NCBI GenBank assembly: GCA_944326735.1
Contig: CALVFC010000002.1
Location: forward strand, 1-43,136
Direction of reading: 5' to 3'
Source: an uncultured Limosilactobacillus sp.
GTDB lineage: Bacteria > Bacillota > Bacilli > Lactobacillales > Lactobacillaceae
DNA: 43,136 bases
Under the pieces are notes generated by a model that made no database searches, was not told the origin of the DNA, and worked only from the letters and a program-made list of their open reading frames with translations. A program made the position numbers and the translations under genes. Every line of letters begins with the position of its first letter. The first letter of the stretch is position 1. This document shows, piece by piece, positions 1 through 7,337 of this stretch.

Positions 1-1010
1 AAGAAAGCGACAACCACTGCGGTGAAACCAGTTTTACCACCGATGGCGATCCCGGCTGATGATTCAACGTAGGCAGAAGTTGGGGTAGTTCCCATGAAGG
101 CACCACCAAGCATTGACAAGGAGTCAGCCATTAAAGCACGGCCGATCCGTGGCATCTTGTTGCCCTTCATGATGCCGGCTTGTTGAGCCAAACCAATCAA
201 GGTACCAGCAGTATCAAAGAATGCCACGAGCAAGAAGATCAGCACAACGGCCCACATCTTAGGATCGGACATTACAGACAGGTGTGTTAGACCAACAGCA
301 AATGTTGGCTTCAGGCTTGGGGCCATGGAAATGATATGGTGAGGGGCCTTAATCAAACCGGTGAAAAGTCCTAATAAAGTAGTGGCAACTAAACCGATGA
401 AGATAGCGCCAGGAACCTTTTTGGCCATTAAGATCGCAATGACAAAGATGCCGAAGATGGTTAACCAAACCGTTGGAACGGTAAAGGAACCAATACCAAC
501 TAATGACGATTTGTCGGCAACAATTAAGCCCCCTCCTTGGAGACCTACGAATGAGATAAAGATCCCGATACCGGCAGCCATCGCGTATTTCAAATCTTGG
601 GGGATGGCATCAATCACAATTTCCCGGACTTTTAGGAATGACAGGATAGTAAAGAGAACTGAAGCAACCAAAACCCCCGCCATGGCATCTTCCCATGGAA
701 TTCCCATGGCAATAACAACAGAGTAAGTAAAGAAGGCGTTGTCACCTAAACCAGGGGCAATGGCGATTGGGTAGTTAGCAAGAATTCCCATTAATAAGGA
801 ACCTAAAATTGCTGACAGAGCTGTAGCTGTGAAAACAGCCCCCTTATTCATCCCCGCATCACCTAAGACAGATGGGTTAACGAATAGGATGTAAGCCATC
901 GAAACGAAGGTTGTTAAACCAGCTAAAGATTCCCGCTTAATAGAGGAACCACTCTCTGAGATATGGAAGGCACGATCGATCCCTCCAGATAATGTTCGTG
1001 TTTTACTCAC
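1..1010 (-). CDS. NCS2-family purine permease (AzgA/PbuG type), 3' end outside the window
   Basis: The reading frame is open from a GTG start at 1010, preceded by GGAGTG, to the left edge of the window, so about 336 N-terminal residues are present and the C-terminus is missing. The product is very hydrophobic with many membrane segments. It carries the N-terminal pattern of the AzgA/PbuG branch of NCS2 permeases, including FVSMAYILFVNP, an ATALSAILGSLLMG segment, an APGLGDNAFF loop, and later AFFDTAGTLIGLAQQ and GTTPTSAYVESSAGI. Proteins of this branch import adenine, guanine or hypoxanthine with protons. Divergence from the adenine/adenosine deaminase supports a role in purine-base salvage. 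The exact substrate cannot be read from sequence. Confidence 0.88.
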   Translation of the reverse strand, partial: MSKTRTLSGGIDRAFHISESGSSIKRESLAGLTTFVSMAYILFVNPSVLGDAGMNKGAVFTATALSAILGSLLMGILANYPIAIAPGLGDNAFFTYSVVIAMGIPWEDAMAGVLVASVLFTILSFLKVREIVIDAIPQDLKYAMAAGIGIFISFVGLQGGGLIVADKSSLVGIGSFTVPTVWLTIFGIFVIAILMAKKVPGAIFIGLVATTLLGLFTGLIKAPHHIISMAPSLKPTFAVGLTHLSVMSDPKMWAVVLIFLLVAFFDTAGTLIGLAQQAGIMKGNKMPRIGRALMADSLSMLGGAFMGTTPTSAYVESSAGIAIGGKTGFTAVVVAF

Positions 1011-1092
1011 GATTTACACTCCTTTGAATCAGTATGTGTGGATTATTGCACACTATAATTTGAAAATCAAGGGAATTTGTTCGTAAAAACTC

Positions 1093-1120
1093 TTGAAAAC
1101 GAATTTTTTGATGATACAAT
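1093..1120 (+). promoter_or_regulatory. Promoter of the deaminase gene
   Basis: TTGAAA at 1093-1098 and TACAAT at 1115-1120 are separated by 16 bases, a good sigma-A type promoter about 45 bases upstream of the start codon. The gap is shared with the divergent purine permease. Confidence 0.6.
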
Positions 1121-1137
1121 AGCATCAACGTCGGAAA

Positions 1138-1149
1138 AATACGAACTTT
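1138..1149 (+). promoter_or_regulatory. PurBox-like operator
   Basis: The 12 bases match the Bacillus PurBox pattern AWWWCGAACWWT at every position. It lies between the deaminase promoter and its start codon. A second, weaker inverted copy (GTTCG at 1079-1083) lies in the same divergent gap. The family knowledge is that PurR binds such boxes near purine genes; binding here is inferred. Confidence 0.45.
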
Positions 1150-1167
1150 AATTTGGAGGTTTAGTTC

Positions 1168-2184
1168 ATGTCTACTGAAATTACGAAGGAATTTACCCAA
1201 GGATTACCAAAAGCGGAGCTTCACGTACATATTGAAGGAACACTGGAACCAGAATTGAAATTAAAATTGGCTAAACGTAATCACGTTAATATTGGTCAGT
1301 CCACGATTGAGGAAGTTCGTCAATCATACCAATATGATGACTTAGCTTCATTCTTAGCAGTTTACTATCCCGCAATGAATGTTCTGCAAACGGAACAAGA
1401 TTTCTACGACCTGGCAATGGACTACCTCCATCGAGCTGCTAAAAACAGCGTTCGTCATGTGGAGATCTTCTTTGATCCTCAAGCACACACCTCACGGGGA
1501 ATTGCCTTCAAGACAGTGATCGATGGCTTATACAAGGCGACTGTTGATGCCCGTGCATTGAACATTGATGCGCGCTTAATCATGTGCTTCCTTCGGGACT
1601 TTTCACGTGACTCTGCACGTGAAACGCTGGAAAAAGCGCTCAAGTACAAGGATAAGATTCTTGGGGTGGGCCTGGATTCTGATGAACACAATAATCCACC
1701 AATGAAGTTCTTTAACCAATTCACCAAGGCAAGTGCTGAAGGTTTTCACTTGACCGCTCACGCTGACATTGATCAAAAGAATTCCATCGAACATATTCGG
1801 GAACTGCTTGAAGTCATCGGTGTTGAACGGGTGGACCACGGAACTAACGTGGTGGAAGATCCAGATTTAGTTGATTTTGCGGCGAAGAATAAGATTGGTT
1901 TTACTTCCTGCCCACTGTCTAATTCATTTGTTAGTCCAGAAATGAAGGGGAAGGAAGTCCTGGAGCTCTTGAAGAAGGGTGTAAAGGTTTCTATCCACTC
2001 TGATGATCCCGCTTACTTCGGTGGCTACATTGGTGATAACTACTACGCAATCGCTAATAAGTTCAACTTGACCCGTGACCAAGTCATCACTTTAGCACGG
2101 AACTCATTTGAAACTAGTTGGATTTCAGATGAACAAAAGGCCCTTTACCTCAAGGAACTTGATGACTACGTTGCTAAGCACTAA
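1168..2184 (+). CDS. Adenine/adenosine deaminase family protein with altered catalytic motif
   Basis: The product is 338 residues and belongs to the adenosine/adenine deaminase amidohydrolase family. Metal ligands are visible as H19 and H21 in LHVHIEGTLEPE, H198, and D279 in SIHSDDPAYFGGY. H224 sits in VDHG. The SDDPAYFGGY signature and the VEIFFDPQAHTSRG stretch are more typical of Aah1-type adenine deaminases than of classical adenosine deaminase. The usual HAGE motif, whose Glu is the proton shuttle, reads HADI here (198-201), so the catalytic Glu position is Ile. The ATG follows a TTGGAGG ribosome-binding site. It would act in purine salvage (adenine to hypoxanthine, or adenosine to inosine) next to a divergent purine permease. 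Family membership is secure; substrate and activity are not. Confidence 0.85.
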   Translation: MSTEITKEFTQGLPKAELHVHIEGTLEPELKLKLAKRNHVNIGQSTIEEVRQSYQYDDLASFLAVYYPAMNVLQTEQDFYDLAMDYLHRAAKNSVRHVEIFFDPQAHTSRGIAFKTVIDGLYKATVDARALNIDARLIMCFLRDFSRDSARETLEKALKYKDKILGVGLDSDEHNNPPMKFFNQFTKASAEGFHLTAHADIDQKNSIEHIRELLEVIGVERVDHGTNVVEDPDLVDFAAKNKIGFTSCPLSNSFVSPEMKGKEVLELLKKGVKVSIHSDDPAYFGGYIGDNYYAIANKFNLTRDQVITLARNSFETSWISDEQKALYLKELDDYVAKH

Positions 2185-2208
2185 ATAATTATTGAAGACA
2201 AAAATGAA

Positions 2209-2239
2209 GGAGCTGCGGTACTTGACCGTAGCTCCTTTT
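2209..2239 (+). terminator. Rho-independent terminator after the deaminase gene
   Basis: An 11-bp stem (GGAGCTGCGGT pairing with ACCGTAGCTCC, one wobble) is followed by TTTTATT. Confidence 0.85.
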
Positions 2240-3071
2240 ATTCTTCGTCAATTAAACCATCCATGAACTTCTGAATGGCAATTCGTCCACCGGTTAGTTG
2301 CTTACCTTGTTGATGCAACATTTGAGCGTGGACGTTTTCGTAACCGAACAAATTATTAGCATGGGTACTCAGCTGCTCGTCATAGGGGTTATCAATTAGC
2401 TGGTTACTAAGGTTGACCAACCCGACCTTAATGGCCCGGCGCATCCGCTGTTCCATGATCTTCTTTTCGTGACTACTAATTCCTAAGCTTTCTGTGAGAT
2501 TCAAGTTGCGGTAATTCTGGTGGTGGAGTTTCATCATTTTAACAACCTGTAAAATATCACTGGCTCCCCGTTCTGATGACATTCCGAGTGCTTTAAGAAT
2601 TACGGCTGCCTGATCAGGCGAAGAGTGGGGTTGACGTTTAACGGGATTTGATTGCCCGTTAAACTGGTTGACCATCGCAGAAATGGAGGAGAGTTGGGCA
2701 GACATTTTGATATTTTGTTCTACTTTTTCAATCACGGATTTAACTTCAATGATATTCAACGGTTTATTGATAAAGAACTCAATGCCTGCTTGGTAAGCCT
2801 TAGCCCGCATGTCACTGTCCTGGACTTTAGAAATCATAATAAACCGAATGTTGGGCTTAGTGGCTTTGATGGCTTGAATCAGGTCAATCCCAGATATTTC
2901 TGGCATCAACAGGTCGACCAAAACAATATCAACGTCACGGAGTTGAATATCGTTAATGGCCTTTTCGGGGTCACTACTCATCCCGATAACTTCATCATCA
3001 AAGTTTTGTTCAATAATATTTTGTAATACATATAAGATTGATTGTTCATCATCAACAAGATAGAACTTCAT
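2238..3071 (-). CDS. Response regulator, GlnL/YcbB type
   Basis: The 277-residue product starts with a complete receiver domain: acidic pair D7/D8, phosphoacceptor D53 in IVLVDLLMP, S81 and K103 in FINKP. The C-terminal half (about 155-270) resembles the YcbB/GlnL output domain, with segments such as ALGMSSERGASDILQVVKMM and KKIMEQRMRRAIKVGLVNLSNQ. In Bacillus subtilis GlnL answers glutamine through the GlnK kinase and controls an adjacent transporter operon. The start codon overlaps the stop of the upstream kinase gene (ATGA), so the two are translationally coupled. The facing YfcC transporter is the likely target, by position only. Confidence 0.85.
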   Translation of the reverse strand: MKFYLVDDEQSILYVLQNIIEQNFDDEVIGMSSDPEKAINDIQLRDVDIVLVDLLMPEISGIDLIQAIKATKPNIRFIMISKVQDSDMRAKAYQAGIEFFINKPLNIIEVKSVIEKVEQNIKMSAQLSSISAMVNQFNGQSNPVKRQPHSSPDQAAVILKALGMSSERGASDILQVVKMMKLHHQNYRNLNLTESLGISSHEKKIMEQRMRRAIKVGLVNLSNQLIDNPYDEQLSTHANNLFGYENVHAQMLHQQGKQLTGGRIAIQKFMDGLIDEE

Positions 3072-4363
3072 TGCGTTACCTCCTGCCTGCTGGTGAGCTT
3101 ATTTTTATTCATCGTGACGAAGAAGGTGGTCCCAACTTTAGGCTGTGAATCCACCTTGATTTGCCCAGCAAACTGTTCTTTAACGATAGTTTGGACGTTG
3201 GAAAGGCCAATTCCCCGATATATATCACCCGACTGATCAAACTTAGTTGAGAAACCGGGTTTAAAAATCAATGGCAGCATTTCCCGGGAAATACCAGAAC
3301 CGTTATCGGTGACGGCCAGCTTGATATTGTCACCGTCTTGACTGACCTGGATAAGGATTTCACCATTGCGTTTATTGCCAATCGCATCAATTCCGTTAAG
3401 AATGAGGTTGGATATGATTGTGACAAGGTAATAGTGCTCCGGGACGGTGCAATTGACGGTGTTGTGGACGACGAGACTAATGGATAAGTGACGACTACGG
3501 ATGATCATCTGCGTGTAGGATGAAACAATCTTTAAAATATCGTTCATCCGCATTGGGGCGTTGTCCTGGTCATTGAAATAGTCTCCCAACCCCTTGATAA
3601 CGTCCTGGTAAGAATGCTTAATTTCGTGAACATGCTGGGCAATCTCATAGGCCATTTTTTGTTCTTCTGTGTGTCCTTCACTTTTGAGGTGCTCATTTAA
3701 GACATAGGCCCTTTTCGTCACTTGTTCGATGTCGCTAATGGTCTTACGCATAAAATAGACTTCACTCTTAACGGCAGAGGCCACCCAAATGAAGTGGTAG
3801 TATTGCCGTTCATGCTCTTCACTATTAACGATCAAGAGTTGGAAATAGTGAAGCAGGAAGGCCACGAGTGAAGCCAGGGTGGTCCGGGCCAAGGCCACAA
3901 TGAAGACCACGGCTAAAACGTGAATCGTGTATCCATGGAAGTTAGTTAAGAAACCAATCTCCAACACATTCGAAGCATAGTCACAAATAATGATGGTCAG
4001 AAAAAACGCAACGTCATTGTGATAAACCAGACGCCAGTATAACAAGTAGTAAATTACTGTATATAGCAAGAAATAAAGGATATCCGCAATCGTATAAGCA
4101 ACCACGTGGGCAGAATTCTGGGTTAAAAGCAGGATAAAACCACGAAATACCGGTGAAGCAATCGCAATTGCACAGCCGAGCTGCAGGGGATTAATATCCT
4201 GGTTGAAGTAGAGAAAAATCGGTAACAAGAACGCCGACAGGGCAATGATGAATCCCGGCGCAAAAGCCTGGAATTGTACCTGGGAAGCGAGGGCCACACA
4301 AATAGCCGCAATAATGATCCGCTGGTATTTACGGTAGTGGAGGAAACTGATGTTTTTAAGCAT
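3068..4363 (-). CDS. Membrane sensor histidine kinase, GlnK/YcbA-like
   Basis: From the ATG at 4363 (AGGTG six bases upstream) the product is 431 residues. The first ~180 residues form six or seven membrane segments with no obvious extracellular sensor domain. A coiled linker then leads to the phosphorylation helix with H246 in VHEIKHSYQDV. The GHKL ATPase domain follows, with N319/N323 in ISNLILNGIDAIGN, D353-G357 in VTDNGSGI, and GIGLSNV near 384. An upstream in-frame extension to 4471 exists but lacks a ribosome-binding site. The gene overlaps its response regulator by 4 bases. The ligand is unknown; an amino acid is the reasonable guess from the facing transporter. Confidence 0.85.
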   Translation of the reverse strand: MLKNISFLHYRKYQRIIIAAICVALASQVQFQAFAPGFIIALSAFLLPIFLYFNQDINPLQLGCAIAIASPVFRGFILLLTQNSAHVVAYTIADILYFLLYTVIYYLLYWRLVYHNDVAFFLTIIICDYASNVLEIGFLTNFHGYTIHVLAVVFIVALARTTLASLVAFLLHYFQLLIVNSEEHERQYYHFIWVASAVKSEVYFMRKTISDIEQVTKRAYVLNEHLKSEGHTEEQKMAYEIAQHVHEIKHSYQDVIKGLGDYFNDQDNAPMRMNDILKIVSSYTQMIIRSRHLSISLVVHNTVNCTVPEHYYLVTIISNLILNGIDAIGNKRNGEILIQVSQDGDNIKLAVTDNGSGISREMLPLIFKPGFSTKFDQSGDIYRGIGLSNVQTIVKEQFAGQIKVDSQPKVGTTFFVTMNKNKLTSRQEVTQ

Positions 4364-4410
4364 GTGAACACCTGAATTAGTTGTGATGATATTTGAAGAA
4401 CTTTGATGAT

Positions 4411-4430
4411 TATAGAAAGCGCTTTCTATA
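4411..4430. promoter_or_regulatory. 20-bp perfect palindrome, cre-like
   Basis: TATAGAAAGCGCTTTCTATA is an exact palindrome in the divergent gap between the kinase and the YfcC transporter. Its core fits the catabolite-responsive element pattern WGNAANCGNWNNCW, so CcpA or another LacI-family regulator is the likely binder. Confidence 0.6.
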
Positions 4431-4560
4431 ATTAAACGCGTGATTGATTGGGGATAAAAATACCAAATCAATATTCATTTATCATTATACAACTTGTGAA
4501 ATCCTGATTCTGCAGGTTGTTCATGATTAGCAATTATTATTTAGGTAAGGAGTAAAGGTT

Positions 4561-6108
4561 ATGGATGCAACAGTTGAGAAACCAAAGAAAAAATGGAAAC
4601 TGAAGATGCCTGGCGCCTTCACGATTCTGTTTTTCCTAACGGTCATTTCAGTATTTCTGACTTGGTTCGTTCCCGCTGGTTCCTATTCTAAGCTGACTTA
4701 TGGTCACAATGAATTAACGGTTACACAACCAAGTGGTAAAAAGACGACAATGCCTGCTACCCAAGCTTCATTGAAGAAGCTGAATGTGCAGATTGATATC
4801 GATCAATTCAAGTCAGGGGCAATTAGCAAGCCAGTTTCTGTTCCAGGAACTTACAAACGCTTAAAGCAACACCCTGCTAGTCTTTATTCCATCTTCACCA
4901 GTATGGTTAACGGGACGATGGAAGCCGTTGATATTATGATCTTTATCTTTGTCCTTGGTGGTTTAATTGGGGTCGTTAAAGCCAGTGGGGCCTTTGAGTC
5001 TGGACTGGAGTCATTAACGAAGAAATCCAAGGGAAAAGAATTTATCTTAGTCTTCATGGTCGCAGTATTGCTGGCCTTTGGGGGAACGTTGTGTGGGATT
5101 GAAGAAGAGGCCGTGGCCTTCTATCCAATCTTGGCACCAGTCTTTATTGCAATGGGTTACGACTCGATTGTGGTTGTCGGGGCCATCTTCCTGGCTTCCT
5201 CAATTGGGACAACCTTCTCAATCATTAACCCATTCCAAGTGGTAATCGCTTCTAACGCTGCCGGAACGCAGTTTACCCAAGGGATGCCTGGCCGTATCGT
5301 TGGGTTCACCGTGGCCGTTATCTGCCTGCTCCTCTACCTGCACTGGTATGCGCGGAAGGTTCAGAAGGATCCAACGTTCTCATACACTTACGAAGATAAG
5401 GCTAAGTTTGATGCAATGTGGTCCATGGATTCATCCGAAGAAAAGGACCTGACCTTCACGATGAAGAAGAAGATCATCTTGGTTCTCTTCGCGGCCTCAT
5501 TCGTTGTAATGATTTGGGGTGTTATGGCAAAGGGTTGGGCCTTCCCAGAAATGGCTTCATCCTTCTTGCTGATTGCCGTAATTATTATGTTCTTAACCTG
5601 CTTTGGCCCTAAGGATGGTCTGGGCGAATACCAGACTACTGAAGCCTTCTCACGTGGGGCTGCCAGCCTGGTTGGGGTTTCCCTGATCATTGGTCTGGCC
5701 CGGGGAATTAACAACATCCTGAATGATGGTTACATCTCTGACACCATTTTGTACCAATCATCTGAAATGGTTCGGCACATGTCTGGTTCCGTCTTCATCA
5801 TCATGATGATGCTGATCTTCTTCGTTCTTGGTTTCATCGTGCCATCATCATCTGGTTTGGCAGTGCTTGCTATGCCAATCATGGCACCATTGGCCGACAC
5901 GGTTCACATTCCACGATACATCGTTGTTACCGCCTACCAATTTGGTCAATACGCAATGCTCTTCTTAGCACCAACCGGATTGGTCATGGCTACTCTGCAA
6001 ATGCTCGACATGAAGTACTCCCACTGGGTACGGTTCGTCTGGCCAGTTGTTGCCTTCGTCCTCATCTTTGGTGGTGGTATCTTGGTAACCGAAGTACTGA
6101 TGAATTAA
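4561..6108 (+). CDS. YfcC-family membrane transporter
   Basis: The product is 515 residues, with the DcuC/YfcC superfamily layout. A short basic cytoplasmic N-terminus leads to a first membrane segment, a hydrophilic loop of about 80 residues, and then roughly ten further membrane segments. Conserved-looking stretches include FGGTLCGIEEEAVAFYPIL, INPFQVVIASNAAGTQF and FIVPSSSGLAVLAMPIMAPLAD. Members carry C4-dicarboxylates or basic amino acids, and in lactobacilli they are often linked to arginine/ornithine metabolism; the substrate is not readable here. The gene faces a two-component operon and has a cre-like palindrome upstream, so it is probably regulated by both. GGTAAGGAG provides the ribosome-binding site. 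Confidence 0.82.
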   Translation: MDATVEKPKKKWKLKMPGAFTILFFLTVISVFLTWFVPAGSYSKLTYGHNELTVTQPSGKKTTMPATQASLKKLNVQIDIDQFKSGAISKPVSVPGTYKRLKQHPASLYSIFTSMVNGTMEAVDIMIFIFVLGGLIGVVKASGAFESGLESLTKKSKGKEFILVFMVAVLLAFGGTLCGIEEEAVAFYPILAPVFIAMGYDSIVVVGAIFLASSIGTTFSIINPFQVVIASNAAGTQFTQGMPGRIVGFTVAVICLLLYLHWYARKVQKDPTFSYTYEDKAKFDAMWSMDSSEEKDLTFTMKKKIILVLFAASFVVMIWGVMAKGWAFPEMASSFLLIAVIIMFLTCFGPKDGLGEYQTTEAFSRGAASLVGVSLIIGLARGINNILNDGYISDTILYQSSEMVRHMSGSVFIIMMMLIFFVLGFIVPSSSGLAVLAMPIMAPLADTVHIPRYIVVTAYQFGQYAMLFLAPTGLVMATLQMLDMKYSHWVRFVWPVVAFVLIFGGGILVTEVLMN

Positions 6109-6118
6109 ATTTGAATAT

Positions 6119-6160
6119 AAGAAAGTGGCTGGAGAAATTTTCTCCAGCCACTTTCTTTAT
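6119..6160 (+). terminator. Terminator after the YfcC gene
   Basis: The stem GAAAGTGGCTGGAGAA pairs with TTCTCCAGCCACTTTC, followed by a T-rich run. It is A-rich on the other side and could also end the convergent regulator transcript. Confidence 0.88.
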
Positions 6161-6202
6161 TCTATTGCACAAGGAGTCATAACATATTCGAAGACTTAGA
6201 AG

Positions 6203-7045
6203 CTAACTCGGCTCACACTCACTCAACAGTCCATTGAAGAACTGCTCCACCTCAATCCGGCCGCCAGATTTGCGTTCACCCTTCAAGAACTTAATTTCAT
6301 TCTCGACGCTTTCAAAACTATAGAGGTTATTAGCGTATTCGATAATTCGATCATCGGTGTTGAAGGTCAGGCAGATGTGGGCAAGGTTGTTTAATCCCTT
6401 CTTTAAATCACGACGGATTCGTTGCAGGAGCACCTTCTTACCCTCGCTATCAAAGTGGTAGATTTTCTCCAGATCCAGGTCATCAAATGAGCATTCCTGT
6501 TCAATCATCATTTTGAGAATCCGAATAATATCAGGAACGCCTAGTCCACCGGAGATCCCCAGAAAACGCAGAATCGATTTGGCCTGTTGTTCGCGTTTCG
6601 TCTTGAAGTCGAATGACTCAGTGTGGTGGTTAGCGGCACCACTTACCAGGTCAAGAATTTGCAAGAGGCGGCGCGACATCCTGATATTTTCGATCGTTAG
6701 CCGCATTTGCTTATTCAGCTCTTCCATGTTGATTGGTTCGTCGAGCAGGTAGTCAGCGTCGTCCTTAAAAATTTGACTCTTAATGGTTGGTGACAGGCTT
6801 TTGCCAATCAAAATGAAGTGGGGATGGTGGTGACTTTGTTGGATCTTGCGCATTAACTGGTGACCGTCATAGGGTTTAAGTTTGTAATTAATAAATATAA
6901 TATCGACACTTAATCGCAGGACGTCCTGATAGGCTTGATCTGGATTGTCAGTAATTCCCAAAATGGAGTTATCAAAATCGCGTTCAATCGCTTTCTTGAG
7001 TACTTGTTGCTGCTTCTTATCGCAATCCACAATATAAAAATTCAT
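6203..7045 (-). CDS. Orphan GlnL/YcbB-like regulator with a degenerate receiver domain
   Basis: From the ATG at 7045 (AGGAGA upstream) the product is 280 residues and aligns without gaps over the receiver domain to the GlnL-like protein encoded at 2238-3071. The phosphotransfer residues are lost: D53 is N53 (IIFINYKL), S81 is G81, K103 is E103, and one of the acidic pair, D8, is C8. The C-terminal output domain is kept (FLGISGGLGVPDIIRILKMM, VLLQRIRRDLKKGLNNLAH). No kinase gene accompanies it. It faces an arginine/ornithine-type antiporter. It is therefore likely a phosphorylation-independent transcription regulator, perhaps acting as a partner or antagonist of its paralogue; that role is inference. 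Confidence 0.82.
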   Translation of the reverse strand: MNFYIVDCDKKQQQVLKKAIERDFDNSILGITDNPDQAYQDVLRLSVDIIFINYKLKPYDGHQLMRKIQQSHHHPHFILIGKSLSPTIKSQIFKDDADYLLDEPINMEELNKQMRLTIENIRMSRRLLQILDLVSGAANHHTESFDFKTKREQQAKSILRFLGISGGLGVPDIIRILKMMIEQECSFDDLDLEKIYHFDSEGKKVLLQRIRRDLKKGLNNLAHICLTFNTDDRIIEYANNLYSFESVENEIKFLKGERKSGGRIEVEQFFNGLLSECEPS

Positions 7046-7337
7046 TTGAATTATCTCCTCGTGCTTATTTGAATATTTATGAAGTAACGTGAATTTATAG
7101 AACGCCTTCATTATAGTTCACAAGAATGCAATAAGCGTTAATAATTCGCATTAAATGCCGTTTTAGCGGATAAAAGCCGCTTTTGCCTAATAAAATTGCA
7201 AATTTATGAATTCCTTTGTGAGGATTTCCGTGGCTTTTTGAAGTGCCAACTTAGAATAAACATTGTGAAAACGTTTTCGAACACTGCGTAATTACCGTAT
7301 ATAAAATTACTTAGATATCAGGAAGGGATGGCTAAGA
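7046..7337. promoter_or_regulatory. Divergent intergenic region with cre-like site
   Basis: About 290 bases separate the orphan regulator from the facing permease. It contains a 12-bp perfect palindrome GAAAACGTTTTC at 7267-7278, set in a good cre context (TGAAAACGTTTTCG, 7266-7279). A small hairpin AGCGG/CCGCT lies near 7173-7190, and an A/T-rich -10 candidate near 7297-7303 lies downstream of the palindrome. No gene is seen. Confidence 0.5.

Noticed and set aside
1011..1167. Purine riboswitch between the purine permease and the deaminase.
   Set aside because: No TATA..GTTTCTACC..GACTA core on either strand; only PurBox-like sites are present.
4523..4555. Ten-codon ORF MISNYYLGKE upstream of the YfcC gene, its stop overlapping that gene's ribosome-binding site.
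   Set aside because: Its own ribosome-binding site is weak, there is no terminator or clear masking hairpin, and two Tyr codons do not relate to the transporter; probably chance.
7173..7190. Small hairpin AGCGG/CCGCT followed by TTTTG as a terminator or attenuator before the antiporter gene.
   Set aside because: The stem is only 5 bp and there is no supporting leader ORF or aptamer.
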